64,000 bases of DNA from Aureimonas sp. ME7 (GTDB taxonomy: Bacteria; Pseudomonadota; Alphaproteobacteria; Rhizobiales; Rhizobiaceae). Made by a program: the position numbers and the translations under genes. The DNA lies in assembly GCF_903970965.1 (NCBI RefSeq), contig NZ_CAJCKW010000002.1, positions 310,001-374,000 of the forward strand, written 5' to 3'. The stretch's first letter is position 1, and the number at the start of each line of letters is the position of its first letter. Below are positions 43,923 to 52,193 of this stretch, piece after piece. Under the pieces are notes generated by a model. The model was not told where the DNA came from. It saw only the letters and a list, made by a program, of their open reading frames with translations, and searched no databases.

Positions 43923-44675
43923 TCAGTTCACCCCGATCGGGTGCTGACGGCGCGGATCGAACGCGGCAAAGGCGAGGAAGCCGAACAGGAAGCCCCCGAC
44001 ATGCGCCTCCCAGGCGATCGCCCCCGCTTCGCCGAAGAGGTAGCCGCTGCCCGATCCGAGCGCGAAGTTGGTCGCGAAGAAGACGATCGTGAAGAACAGG
44101 ACGGTGCGGTCCGTTAGGCTGCGCGCGATCGACAAACGAGGCGCGAAGGCGACGTCGCCTCGCCCGCCCATGCCGCTCGAGCCGATGGCGAAGCGCGCCG
44201 CCCCCCCCATCAGGGCGGAAACGACGCCGGACGCCCCGATCATCGGCTGGATCAACGCTGGGTTGAGCGCGTAGAACATGGCGGCCCCGGCGATCGCCCC
44301 GACCGCGCAGAAGAGGAGAAACCGCCCGTTCCCCAGCCGGCGGGCGACAGGCGTGCCGAAGGCCAGCATCCACACCCCATTGGTGACGAGATGCGTCCAG
44401 TCGCCGTGCAGGAACGCGTGGGTCAGCGGCGAGGCAACGGGGGCGAAGGCCTCGCGGAGCTGGCAGAGATCCTCGGCCGATCCATAGCACCCCGCGAAGA
44501 AGCCGAAGTTCAGAAGCACGAAGGCCGAGCCGAAATCCGAAAGCCAGCTCGAACGCACCCAATGCACGATCACCAGCCCCGCCAGAAGCACGAGAACCAC
44601 CGTCGGCACGTTGAACGCGGGGACGCGGGGCCGGGGCGGCGGCGGCGCCATGCGAGGCTGGGGGTCGAGAGACAA
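43923..44675 (-). CDS. Rhomboid family intramembrane serine protease
   Basis: 250 residues with six or so membrane helices. The catalytic Ser lies in GASGVVSALMG (about 143-153) and the His in EAHVGGFLFGF (about 224). WTHLVTNGVWMLAFG forms the loop-1/TM2 region. It should cleave membrane protein substrates inside the bilayer. The start is probably TTG 44675, because GGAGA stands at good distance; an ATG at codon 9 is the alternative. Confidence 0.92.
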   Translation of the reverse strand: MSLDPQPRMAPPPPRPRVPAFNVPTVVLVLLAGLVIVHWVRSSWLSDFGSAFVLLNFGFFAGCYGSAEDLCQLREAFAPVASPLTHAFLHGDWTHLVTNGVWMLAFGTPVARRLGNGRFLLFCAVGAIAGAAMFYALNPALIQPMIGASGVVSALMGGAARFAIGSSGMGGRGDVAFAPRLSIARSLTDRTVLFFTIVFFATNFALGSGSGYLFGEAGAIAWEAHVGGFLFGFLAFAAFDPRRQHPIGVN

Positions 44676-44843
44676 GGGCGATCTCCTGTTGGCATGCCCG
44701 TTCTATCGCCCACCCCCCGATACGCAATGCGCAACGGCCGATGCATGTGGTTTTCGATCCGTTTCAATCGAGCTTCCGCGCAAAGGGCTCGTTAACGGTT
44801 TGTCCGTATTTTATACAACCGAAACGCGACGGCTTGAGAGACG

Positions 44844-45449
44844 ATGCTGAACACCCTGCCCTCCGTTCCCGCCGTCACCGACGACCGCCGCCGCTACAAG
44901 CGCGTGCGGATCGATCTGCTCGGCCGGTTCATGCTGGAGGATCAGCGCGAGTTCCCCTGCCGCGTCGAGAACATGTCGCCGGGAGATGTCGCCGTCATCA
45001 CGCCGGTCGAGCCGCGGGACGGCGAGCGGGTAATTCTCTACGCCGACCAGATCGGCCGCTTGGAGGGCTCGGTGGTCCGCAACTTCAACGGCGGTTTCGC
45101 GATGGTCCTCCAGGCGACGGAGCGCAAGCGCCAGAAACTCGCGGCTCAGCTTGTCTGGCTGGCGAACCGATCCGAACTCGCCCTTCCCGAGGATCGACGC
45201 CACGAGCGCATTCAGCCGCGTAACCCCGTCATCCGCATGGTGCTCGACGACGGACGCGCCTATGAGGTCCGCATCATCGATCTGTCCCTGTCCGGCGCTG
45301 CGGTGCATTGCGCCGTGCGTCCGGCGATCGGAACTGGCCTCGTCCTCGGCACGATGCGCGGGCGCGTCGTGCGCCAGATCGAGGATGGCGTGGCGATCGA
45401 ATTCGCTTCGCTGCAAACGCGCGAGTCGCTCGATCAACAGCTCGGCTGA
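44844..45449 (+). CDS. Protein with two PilZ domains
   Basis: 201 residues. The first PilZ-like half has RRYKRVRIDLLGRF and VENMSPGDV, where the final Gly of the (D/N)xSxxG motif is Asp. The second has EDRRHERIQPRN and IDLSLSGAAVHC, a complete RxxxR plus DxSxxG set, so it can plausibly bind cyclic di-GMP. The first half may be degenerate. Upstream contains GTTAAC and TTAACG, possible CtrA half-sites. A BTLCP protease gene lies downstream. Confidence 0.88.
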   Translation: MLNTLPSVPAVTDDRRRYKRVRIDLLGRFMLEDQREFPCRVENMSPGDVAVITPVEPRDGERVILYADQIGRLEGSVVRNFNGGFAMVLQATERKRQKLAAQLVWLANRSELALPEDRRHERIQPRNPVIRMVLDDGRAYEVRIIDLSLSGAAVHCAVRPAIGTGLVLGTMRGRVVRQIEDGVAIEFASLQTRESLDQQLG

Positions 45450-45471
45450 GCCCTTAGCCGCTCATATTTTT

Positions 45472-45505
45472 CCCCGCGTCTGTGGATAGCGGGGAGTATT
45501 TTTCT
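45472..45505 (+). terminator. Rho-independent-like terminator after the PilZ gene
   Basis: CCCCGC (45472-45477) pairs with GCGGGG (45489-45494) across an 11-base loop, followed by AGTATTTTTCT. It lies 23 bases after the PilZ stop. Confidence 0.65.
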
Positions 45506-45573
45506 CCCCATCGTCGCCACCTGCCGGAGCCTGTTAGGGTCTCGTTCATCCTTTATTAAGGAGTGAGGCAAGC

Positions 45574-45843
45574 GTGCTGCGTTCAGACCCTTCTTCCCGA
45601 GCCGCAATCCTTAACGGACGGGCCGTCCTTTCGTTAACGCGCCTTCGCCCTGCCGCCACCGCCGAGGGTTCCCGGTATCGCCGCCCTTCACGAAGGTGGA
45701 CGCGTGCCGGCCATGCTTACCGGATCGTGGAGGGATCCAAGCTTTCCTTAAGCGAGTTCGTTCAGGCGGAGGAAAGTACAAGGTCTGAACAATTCGACGA
45801 TCAGTTGATGAAAATCCGCGCCTCGCGATTGGAAGCGAAGTAA
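45574..45843 (+). CDS. Doubtful small ORF (89 aa)
   Basis: 89 residues from GTG 45574 with AAGGAGTGAGG upstream. The N-terminal part is Arg/Ser-rich and unremarkable; the C-terminal part (LSLSEFVQAEESTRSEQFDD) looks more protein-like. No family recognised. It precedes the BTLCP gene by 43 bases. The ribosome site is good but codon use is only moderate. Confidence 0.35.
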   Translation: MLRSDPSSRAAILNGRAVLSLTRLRPAATAEGSRYRRPSRRWTRAGHAYRIVEGSKLSLSEFVQAEESTRSEQFDDQLMKIRASRLEAK

Positions 45844-45886
45844 ATCCGGCCTGCGATTGTCACCGCATCACGGCTGGAGACCGATC

Positions 45887-46480
45887 GTGCTGATTTCGAA
45901 TCGCCTGACGACATTGCTGGTTGGCTTCGCGCTCGCTCTTCTTGGAGCCGGGTCGGCGCAGGCGCAGATGGTCTTGCGCGGGGCGACCTCGCAGCCGGTC
46001 GGCCACTACGAATTCTGCCGGTCCTACCCCGAGACCTGCGGGCCGAACAAGCAGATCGGCTTGATCCAGATGACGGATCGGAACTGGCAGTCGATCATCG
46101 AGGTCAACAACGTCGTCAATGAAGGCATCATCCCGCGCACCGACATGGAGATGCACGGCGTCGCCGAGCTGTGGTCCTACCCGTCCATCGAGGGGGACTG
46201 CGAGGACTTCGCACTCCTGAAGCAGTACATGCTGGAGCGCCAAGGCTTTCCGCGCTCGGCGCTTCTGATGACCGTGGTGCGCCAGCCCAACGGCGAAGGC
46301 CACGCGGTGTTGACCGTGCGCACCAATCGTGGCGACATCGTTCTCGACAATCTCGACAAGCGCGCGCTCGACTGGACGCTGACGCCCTATCGCTATCTCA
46401 AGCGCCAGTCGGAGGCCAATTCCGCCAAGTGGGTGGCCATCGAGGACGGGCGCGATACCCTGGTCGGCAGCGTGCGCTGA
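45887..46480 (+). CDS. Transglutaminase-like cysteine protease (BTLCP/LapG-type family)
   Basis: 197 residues with a signal peptide (about 1-25, cut near AQAQM). The catalytic triad is visible as Cys in GDCEDFALLK (about 104-113), His in GEGHAVLTV (about 139-147) and Asp in VLDNLDKR (about 155-162). The BTLCP family includes LapG, a periplasmic protease that releases biofilm adhesins under cyclic di-GMP control. The GTG at 45887 has GGAGA seven bases upstream. A PilZ protein gene is just upstream. Confidence 0.88.
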   Translation: MLISNRLTTLLVGFALALLGAGSAQAQMVLRGATSQPVGHYEFCRSYPETCGPNKQIGLIQMTDRNWQSIIEVNNVVNEGIIPRTDMEMHGVAELWSYPSIEGDCEDFALLKQYMLERQGFPRSALLMTVVRQPNGEGHAVLTVRTNRGDIVLDNLDKRALDWTLTPYRYLKRQSEANSAKWVAIEDGRDTLVGSVR

Positions 46481-46502
46481 TCGGGTTGGCCCATCGGACG
46501 AA

Positions 46503-46531
46503 AAAAAGGCCGGCGATCCGCCGGCCTTTTT
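46503..46531. terminator. Bidirectional terminator between BTLCP and DUF3126 genes
   Basis: An A-run, then GGCCGGCG-ATC-CGCCGGCC (perfect 8-bp stem), then TTTTT. It is symmetric and serves both convergent genes. Confidence 0.9.
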
Positions 46532-46546
46532 CATGTTCGCCTTCAG

Positions 46547-46765
46547 CTATTCCGGCTGTTCCAGATCGTAGTCCAGAACGGTGATGGTCACGTGATAGGA
46601 GGTTTCGCCCTCGTCCGTGTCCTTGCCGATCGTGCCGATGAAGTCCTCGCCGACATAGACCTCGGCCGTATCCTTCTTGCGCGGCATCGCCTTGACCTGG
46701 ATGCCGGAGGTCTTGAACGTCCGGTTCAGATAGGCCTCGAGCTTGCGGATTTCGTCAGGCTTCAC
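46547..46765 (-). CDS. DUF3126 family protein
   Basis: 72 residues from GTG 46765 with GGAGAG upstream. KPDEIRKLEAYLNRTFKTSG, KAMPRKKDTAEVYVGEDFIG and a short acidic end match DUF3126, a small alphaproteobacterial protein of unknown function. It follows cysE in the same direction, 55 bases apart, probably as one operon. Confidence 0.88.
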   Translation of the reverse strand: MKPDEIRKLEAYLNRTFKTSGIQVKAMPRKKDTAEVYVGEDFIGTIGKDTDEGETSYHVTITVLDYDLEQPE

Positions 46766-46820
46766 GGGGTTTTCTCTCCGTTGGGGCGCGGGCGCGCCGT
46801 AGAAGTCGGGGCGCGGCCGA

Positions 46821-47648
46821 TCATTCGGCGCGCGTGAATTTCTGGTCCATCGAGCGCGCAGGCTCGGCGCAGCCTGAACCGCCGACGATCCTCGCGGGAA
46901 CGCCAGCCACCGTCGAGTGGGGCGGAACCTCGGCCAGCACCACGGAGCCGGAGGCGATCTTGGAGCAGTCGCCCACCTTGATGTTGCCGAGGATCTTGGC
47001 ACCCGCGCCGATCAGCACGCCGTTTCCGATCTTGGGATGGCGATCGCCGAACTCCTTGCCGGTGCCGCCGAGCGTCACATCCTGCAGGATCGACACGTTG
47101 TCGCCGATCGCCGCGGTGAAGCCGACCACGAGCCCGGTGGCGTGGTCGAGGAAGATGCCCCGACCCATGCGAGCGGCCGGGTGGATATCGGTCTGGAAGA
47201 CCGACGACGAGCGTGACTGGAGATAGAGCGCGAAATCCTTGCGCCCGCCATGCCAGAGCCAATGCGCCAGCCGGTGCGTCTGGATGGCGTGGAAGCCTTT
47301 GAAGTACAGGAGGGGCTCGATGTAGCGCTCGCAGGCCGGATCGCGATCGAAGACCGCCTGAAGATCGATCCGCAGGACGCCGCCCCAATCGGCGCGCGAG
47401 GCCGCCATCTCTTCGAAGGCGCGCTCGATATGGCAGGCCGGAAGGTCGGCATGGTCGAGACGTTGGCCGATGCGATGGGCGAGCGCCGCTTCCAGCGTGT
47501 CGTGGTTGAGAACCGCCGCGTAGAGGAACCCCGCCATCACGGGCTCGCGTTCGCCAGCCGCCATCGCTTCGTCCCGAACGGCGGTCCAGATCGGGTCCAC
47601 GGCCGGAATGCGTTCGGCAACAGGCTTGCCCAAGACAGTCATCGTCAT
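46821..47648 (-). CDS. cysE: Serine O-acetyltransferase
   Basis: 275 residues. An N-terminal helical domain (about 1-145) is followed by the left-handed beta-helix of hexapeptide repeats with DIHPAARMGRGIFLDHATG (catalytic Asp/His), GDRHPKIGNGVLIGAGAKIL and the C-terminal tail. It acetylates serine with acetyl-CoA for cysteine synthesis in the cytoplasm. The tail does not end in the Ile residue used by many CysE proteins to bind cysteine synthase. Confidence 0.95.
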   Translation of the reverse strand: MTMTVLGKPVAERIPAVDPIWTAVRDEAMAAGEREPVMAGFLYAAVLNHDTLEAALAHRIGQRLDHADLPACHIERAFEEMAASRADWGGVLRIDLQAVFDRDPACERYIEPLLYFKGFHAIQTHRLAHWLWHGGRKDFALYLQSRSSSVFQTDIHPAARMGRGIFLDHATGLVVGFTAAIGDNVSILQDVTLGGTGKEFGDRHPKIGNGVLIGAGAKILGNIKVGDCSKIASGSVVLAEVPPHSTVAGVPARIVGGSGCAEPARSMDQKFTRAE

Positions 47649-47758
47649 TTGCGTCCCGGCTCCTGCAACCTGCGGCGGACAACGAACATAGGAGGGATAT
47701 AGGTCCTCACCAAAGCGAACTCCTATCCAAACTCCGCAGATTTGGAAACGTTCGCCTG

Positions 47759-48532
47759 TCAGCTCTCGATCGACGCGCGATGCCGGTCGAGGAATTCGAG
47801 GACGGCGGCCTTGAACGTCCTGTCGCCGACCGCCAGCATATGATCGCGGTTGGCGATCTCGAACGCTTCCCCGTGAGGCAGGAGTTCCGCGAGCTCTTCA
47901 GCGGAGCCCGCGATGTCGTCGCGAGTGCCGACGCCGACGAGGGTCGGCTGCGAGATGGCACGCACTTCGTCGCGTGTCAGTTCCCGGCGCGAGGTGGCGA
48001 TGCAGGCGGCAAGCGCCAGCCGATCGCTCCGCGTGCGGTCGGCGAAGCTGCGGAACATGCGTCCGCGCTCATGCGACACGTCGTCCAGCGAAGGGGCGCG
48101 AAGCGCTTCGGCGATCGGATCCCAGTCGCCGACCCCTTCCACCAGCCCGATGCCGAGCCCACCGAGCACCAGCAGCGGGAAACGGACGGGCGCGGCCAGC
48201 GCGGAAAACGCGGACACGCGCGCCCCCATCGAGTAGCCGAAGAGCGCCGCCCGCTCGATCCCCTGCCCGTCCAGAAGCGCCAGAATGTCCGAGCCCATCG
48301 CTTCGGGCGTATAGGCCTCGGCCTCGCGCGGCTTGTCGCTTTCTCCGTGCCCGCGATGGTCGAAGGCGAGAACGCGGTAGCCGCCCTTGGTCAACGTATC
48401 GACCCAGCCCGGGTCGACCCAGTTGACGCGGATGTTGGAGGCGAACCCATGCACCAGCACGACGACGGGCGCATTCGGGTCCCCCTCGTCGATGAAGTGG
48501 AGGCGGAAGCCGGCATTGTGGAACTCGGGCAT
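47759..48532 (-). CDS. Alpha/beta hydrolase
   Basis: 257 residues. VLVHGFASN (oxyanion region, about 25-33), the nucleophile elbow GYSMGAR (about 98-104), Asp in a VGTRDDIAG segment and His in NRDHMLAV (about 231) make up a complete triad. Small-molecule ester or C-C bond hydrolase of unknown substrate. ATG 48532 gives the normal family N-terminus (FRLHFIDEG). Confidence 0.9.
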   Translation of the reverse strand: MPEFHNAGFRLHFIDEGDPNAPVVVLVHGFASNIRVNWVDPGWVDTLTKGGYRVLAFDHRGHGESDKPREAEAYTPEAMGSDILALLDGQGIERAALFGYSMGARVSAFSALAAPVRFPLLVLGGLGIGLVEGVGDWDPIAEALRAPSLDDVSHERGRMFRSFADRTRSDRLALAACIATSRRELTRDEVRAISQPTLVGVGTRDDIAGSAEELAELLPHGEAFEIANRDHMLAVGDRTFKAAVLEFLDRHRASIES

Positions 48533-48663
48533 GGGCGGACTGCTCTGATGGATCGCTCTTGGCCTCGATATCGCGAACGGGCAGCCGATAACCACCCTGT
48601 TCTTTTGCCTTCGAGGTCGATAAGTTCCGCCCGCTTCGAGTTCGAGCGAATGGAGACGGCGCC

Positions 48664-48909
48664 ATGGCCGATTACGGAACCCCGCATTTTCAGAACGACG
48701 CCGGACATGCGGTGATCGAGATCGGCGTCGCGGAGTTCATGTGCGTCGGTGCGACGCCGCCCTACGACCATCCGCACGTGTTTCTGGACATGGGCGACGA
48801 GGGCGAGAAGGTCTGCCCCTACTGCTCGACGCTCTACAAGCACAACACGGCGCTGAAGCGCGACGAAAGCATTCCGCCCGGCTGCTTCTACCGCGAAAAG
48901 GCCGCCTGA
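48664..48909 (+). CDS. CHCC-type zinc-finger protein (NDUFS6-like)
   Basis: 81 residues with the zf-CHCC pattern: Cys (EFMCVG), His (DHPHVFLDMG), then CPYC (about 56-59). The fold is related to the complex I accessory subunit NDUFS6, found in alphaproteobacteria and mitochondria, and its distribution suggests a role in complex I assembly; no nuo genes are nearby. ATG 48664 has GGAGACGGCGCC upstream. Next gene starts 16 bases later. Confidence 0.88.
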   Translation: MADYGTPHFQNDAGHAVIEIGVAEFMCVGATPPYDHPHVFLDMGDEGEKVCPYCSTLYKHNTALKRDESIPPGCFYREKAA

Positions 48910-48925
48910 CCGGAAGGCTCGCCGA

Positions 48926-50053
48926 ATGCCCGTCGCCCTGGTCGCCGGGGCCGGCATCGCGGGTCTGACGACGGCGCTGGCGCTGGCTCTGACGGGCTAC
49001 GAGGTTCGCGTCTTCGAGCGCGCCGAGCATCTCGACCCGGTCGGCGCGGGCCTGCAACTGTCGCCCAACGCGCTCGACGTCCTCGCCTGCCTCGGCCTCG
49101 CAGATACCCTATCCCAAATCGGCCTCGGCGCGGATCACGTGATTCTGCGCTCGGCACGCGGGGGGCGGCAACTCGCACGCGTGCCGGTCGCGGCCGGCGA
49201 CGGGCGCGGCTACCGCGTCCTCCATCGCGCCGATCTCCAGCGCGTCCTGGTCGAGGCGGCGGAGCGCGATCCGCGGATCACGCTGAAACTCGGACACGCC
49301 TTCGTTTCGCTGGAGCCGACGGCTATCGGCGTTCGCGCGTCGTTCGACGGCTGGCCCGGCGAAGAAGGAGCCATTCTGGTCACGGCGGATGGCGTCCGCT
49401 CCGCCGTCGCCTCTCATCTCGGGTTCGCCGGCCCGGTCTCGTCGGGCGCGGTCGCCCTTCGCATGATGATCCCTGCGTCCGCTGGGCCCTCCGGACCCAC
49501 CGAGATCGAGGCGTGGCTTGGCCCAAAGCGGCATGCCGTTCGATATCCCGTCAACGCCCGAGGCGATCGCAACCTCGTCCTGATCGTGCCGGAAGGGGAT
49601 CGGAGGCTGGAGCCGTTCCTCGAATGGGATCCGGCGCTTGCGCGCGCGATCGAAGAGGGCGAGGCGCTCGGGTCCTGGCCGATGGCGACGGTCGCCCCGC
49701 GCTGGTCGAGCGGCGGGTCGGTTGCCTTCGTCGGCGATGCTGCGCATGCGATGCTCCCTTATGCGGCGCAAGGGGCGGCGATGGCGATCGAGGATGCCTG
49801 GGTTCTCGCCCAATGCCTCGGTGCGCAGGCCGATCGCGAGGGCGCCTTGCGCCGCTACGAGGCGCTTCGCGCTCCGCGCGTCGAACGGGTCCTGCGCCGC
49901 GTCGCGTTCCATCGGCGCGTGTATCATCTGGCGCCTCCCCTTTCCTCAGCGCGCGATCTCGCGCTGGGGCTGCGCTCCGATGCTTCGCTCCGCCGCGACC
50001 TGTCCTGGCTTTACGATTGGCGTGCCGAACGCCTGGATCCGCCATCGGGCTGA
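48926..50053 (+). CDS. FAD-dependent monooxygenase (UbiH/salicylate hydroxylase-like)
   Basis: 375 residues. FAD-binding GAGIAGLTTALAL (8-20), ADGVRSAVASHLG (DG fingerprint) and VGDAAHAMLPYAAQGAAMAIEDA (two contiguous parts, GD motif, about 270-292) define group A flavoprotein hydroxylases. It would insert one oxygen atom into an aromatic substrate using NAD(P)H. Relatives include salicylate and hydroxybenzoate hydroxylases; the substrate is not predictable. Probably co-transcribed with the zinc-finger gene. Confidence 0.9.
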   Translation: MPVALVAGAGIAGLTTALALALTGYEVRVFERAEHLDPVGAGLQLSPNALDVLACLGLADTLSQIGLGADHVILRSARGGRQLARVPVAAGDGRGYRVLHRADLQRVLVEAAERDPRITLKLGHAFVSLEPTAIGVRASFDGWPGEEGAILVTADGVRSAVASHLGFAGPVSSGAVALRMMIPASAGPSGPTEIEAWLGPKRHAVRYPVNARGDRNLVLIVPEGDRRLEPFLEWDPALARAIEEGEALGSWPMATVAPRWSSGGSVAFVGDAAHAMLPYAAQGAAMAIEDAWVLAQCLGAQADREGALRRYEALRAPRVERVLRRVAFHRRVYHLAPPLSSARDLALGLRSDASLRRDLSWLYDWRAERLDPPSG

Positions 50054-50189
50054 CAGACGACCGTTTCATTCCCTTCGCGCCCATCCGGCCTAGATGTTCC
50101 GCGACACCGGGTGCCTCCCCAGCCGGCACGCAAGTGCACGGCAGCGGGAGGCGGCCGATATCGCAAGGGACGATACGAAAGGCCGATCG

Positions 50190-52139
50190 ATGTTGAATCT
50201 GAAACGCACGGGGCGACTTCTCACGGTGACGGCGCTGGCCGCGTCCACCGCGATGGCCGGCCCGCTTTCCGCCCTTGCACAGGAAGCGGACGCCCCGCCG
50301 CCGCAGATCGAGGAAGCCCCGCCGGAAGTCCCGGCTGAGCCGCCGGCCCCCGCGCCCGAGCCGCAGGCGGAACCTGCGCCGGAACCGGAATCACCGCCCC
50401 CGCCCCCAGTTCCCGAAGCGCCCGAACCCGCCGCGCCGGAGCCCGCCGATGCGCCGGACGCCTCCGTCCGATCCGCACCCGATACGGGGCCAGCGGAAAA
50501 CCCGCCGATCGGCAACCCGCAGAACCTGCCGACCGACGACGGAACGCAGAACGACATTTCCAACGGCTCGGCCGAACCCGCCAGCCCGGCAGCCCCAGCG
50601 GAAGCGCCGACGCCTCCGCCCGAGCCCGCGGCGCCAGTTCCTGCTCCCGCTTCGAGCGAGCGTCCCGCCGCGCCCGCAGCGGAACCTCCGGCCGCCCCTG
50701 CTCCGGAAGTCGGTGAGACACCCGCGGCACCGCCCGCCCCGCCCTCGGCGGTCGAACCACCCGCTCCGCCGGCCCCCGGCGCAGAGCCGACGACGCCCGG
50801 AGAGGAGCCTGCCGAGCAGGCCGCGCCGGCCGCCCCGCCGACGGCTCCGACCGACCCGAACCTGCGCGAGCCGACACAGCCGGCGGCTCCCGTCGAACCG
50901 GGCACCCCGCCGGCGCCTCCCGCCCCCGGCGGCGCGGCGCCCGTTCCGGCGCCCGGCGCTCGCCCGGCACCTGCGGCACAGCCAGCCCCGGGCGCTGCCC
51001 CTGCCGCGCCGCCGGCCGGCACCGCATCGGAGCAGCAGACGCAAGCTCCGCCCCCGCCGCCGACCGAAAATCCGCGTCCGGTCGCGGCCGACATTCAGAC
51101 GGCGCCCGTGCCCGAAGGTGGCGTTGGCGCGAGCGACGCTCGGGTTCAGCAGTTGGCGGCGCCGGTGGAAATCCGTCCGATCACGGCGGTCGAGGGCCAG
51201 CGTCTGGAAGCCGCGCCCCAGGTGGTGCTGCCGCCGGACGTGCAGGTCGTCCAGCGTGTCGGAGACCGCGATATCCTGTCGCTTGTCGGCGCCGGTGTGG
51301 CCGGGGCTGCGGCCGGTGGGCTTGCCGCCTACTTCATCCGCTCCGATGACAACGACCGGCTGACCCGCAACTCGCGCGACGTCGAGTTCGAGCAACTGCC
51401 GCGCGGCCTGTCGCGCCAGACCATCACGCGGCCGAACGGGGTGCGGATCGTCACCATCGAGAACGAGTACGGCGACGTGATCCAGCGCTCGCGCATCGCG
51501 CCGGACGGCCGCGAGACCGTGCTGTTCTACGACCCCTACGCGGAAAACGATCAACGGCCGGACTACTACCGCGACGCGGGCGCCGACCTGCCCCCGATCC
51601 GGCTGGAAATCCCGCGCGATCGCTATATCGTCGACGTCGCGGAGCCGGACGAGGATCTCTACTACGACACGATCGTCGCCCCGCCGGTGGAAACCGTCGA
51701 GCGGATCTACTCGCTGGACGAGGTCCGCCGTTCGACCCGAATCCGCGACAAGGTTCGCCGGATCGACCTGAACACGGTGAACTTCGGCTTCGGATCGGCG
51801 ACGATCGAGCAGGGTGAAGTCGAGAACCTTCAGGCGCTGGCCGATGCCGTGAAGCGGGTGATCGATCGCAATCCCGGCGAGGTGTTCCTTCTGGAAGGAC
51901 ACACGGATGCGGTCGGCAGCAACGTCGCGAACCTCGCCTTGTCGGACCGGCGCGCGGAATCCGTCGCCTCGGCCCTGACGGACTATTTCGAGATCCCGCC
52001 GGAAAACCTCGTCACGCAGGGCTACGGCGAGGAGGATTTGAAGGTGAACACGCAGGAGGCCAATCGCGAAAACCGGCGGGTGACGCTGCGCCGCATCACC
52101 GCCCTTGTGAAGCCTGTCGAGTCCGCGCAGAACCGCTGA
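50190..52139 (+). CDS. OmpA family outer-membrane protein with long Pro/Ala-rich segment
   Basis: 649 residues. A signal peptide (about 1-30, cut near ALAQE) is followed by a 280-residue low-complexity region of Pro, Ala and Glu, a Gly/Ala-rich hydrophobic segment (GVAGAAAGGLAAYF, about 370), a middle part with ENEYGDVIQRSRI, and a C-terminal OmpA/Pal peptidoglycan-binding domain (NFGFGSATIEQ, LEGHTDAVGS, LSDRRAESVAS). It likely tethers envelope layers to peptidoglycan, with the Pro-rich part spanning periplasm. The same strand carries an exceptional GC bias; the antisense frame over it is a shadow. Confidence 0.9.
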   Translation: MLNLKRTGRLLTVTALAASTAMAGPLSALAQEADAPPPQIEEAPPEVPAEPPAPAPEPQAEPAPEPESPPPPPVPEAPEPAAPEPADAPDASVRSAPDTGPAENPPIGNPQNLPTDDGTQNDISNGSAEPASPAAPAEAPTPPPEPAAPVPAPASSERPAAPAAEPPAAPAPEVGETPAAPPAPPSAVEPPAPPAPGAEPTTPGEEPAEQAAPAAPPTAPTDPNLREPTQPAAPVEPGTPPAPPAPGGAAPVPAPGARPAPAAQPAPGAAPAAPPAGTASEQQTQAPPPPPTENPRPVAADIQTAPVPEGGVGASDARVQQLAAPVEIRPITAVEGQRLEAAPQVVLPPDVQVVQRVGDRDILSLVGAGVAGAAAGGLAAYFIRSDDNDRLTRNSRDVEFEQLPRGLSRQTITRPNGVRIVTIENEYGDVIQRSRIAPDGRETVLFYDPYAENDQRPDYYRDAGADLPPIRLEIPRDRYIVDVAEPDEDLYYDTIVAPPVETVERIYSLDEVRRSTRIRDKVRRIDLNTVNFGFGSATIEQGEVENLQALADAVKRVIDRNPGEVFLLEGHTDAVGSNVANLALSDRRAESVASALTDYFEIPPENLVTQGYGEEDLKVNTQEANRENRRVTLRRITALVKPVESAQNR

Positions 52140-52145
52140 TGGTGA

Positions 52146-52173
52146 AGGCGGACGGTAAGTGCATCGTCCGCCT
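52146..52173. terminator. 9-bp perfect hairpin between convergent genes
   Basis: AGGCGGACG and CGTCCGCCT pair across a 10-base loop, seven bases after the OmpA stop and before the convergent stop at 52194. No clear T-run, so a weak or processed terminator. Confidence 0.6.
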
Positions 52174-52193
52174 CTCCAACCGTGCGACGACGA

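Noticed and set aside
50391-51902. 503-codon minus-strand open frame over the OmpA gene
   Set aside because: Low-complexity Gly/Arg-rich translation opposite the Pro/Ala-rich segment; the plus strand has signal peptide and OmpA domain.
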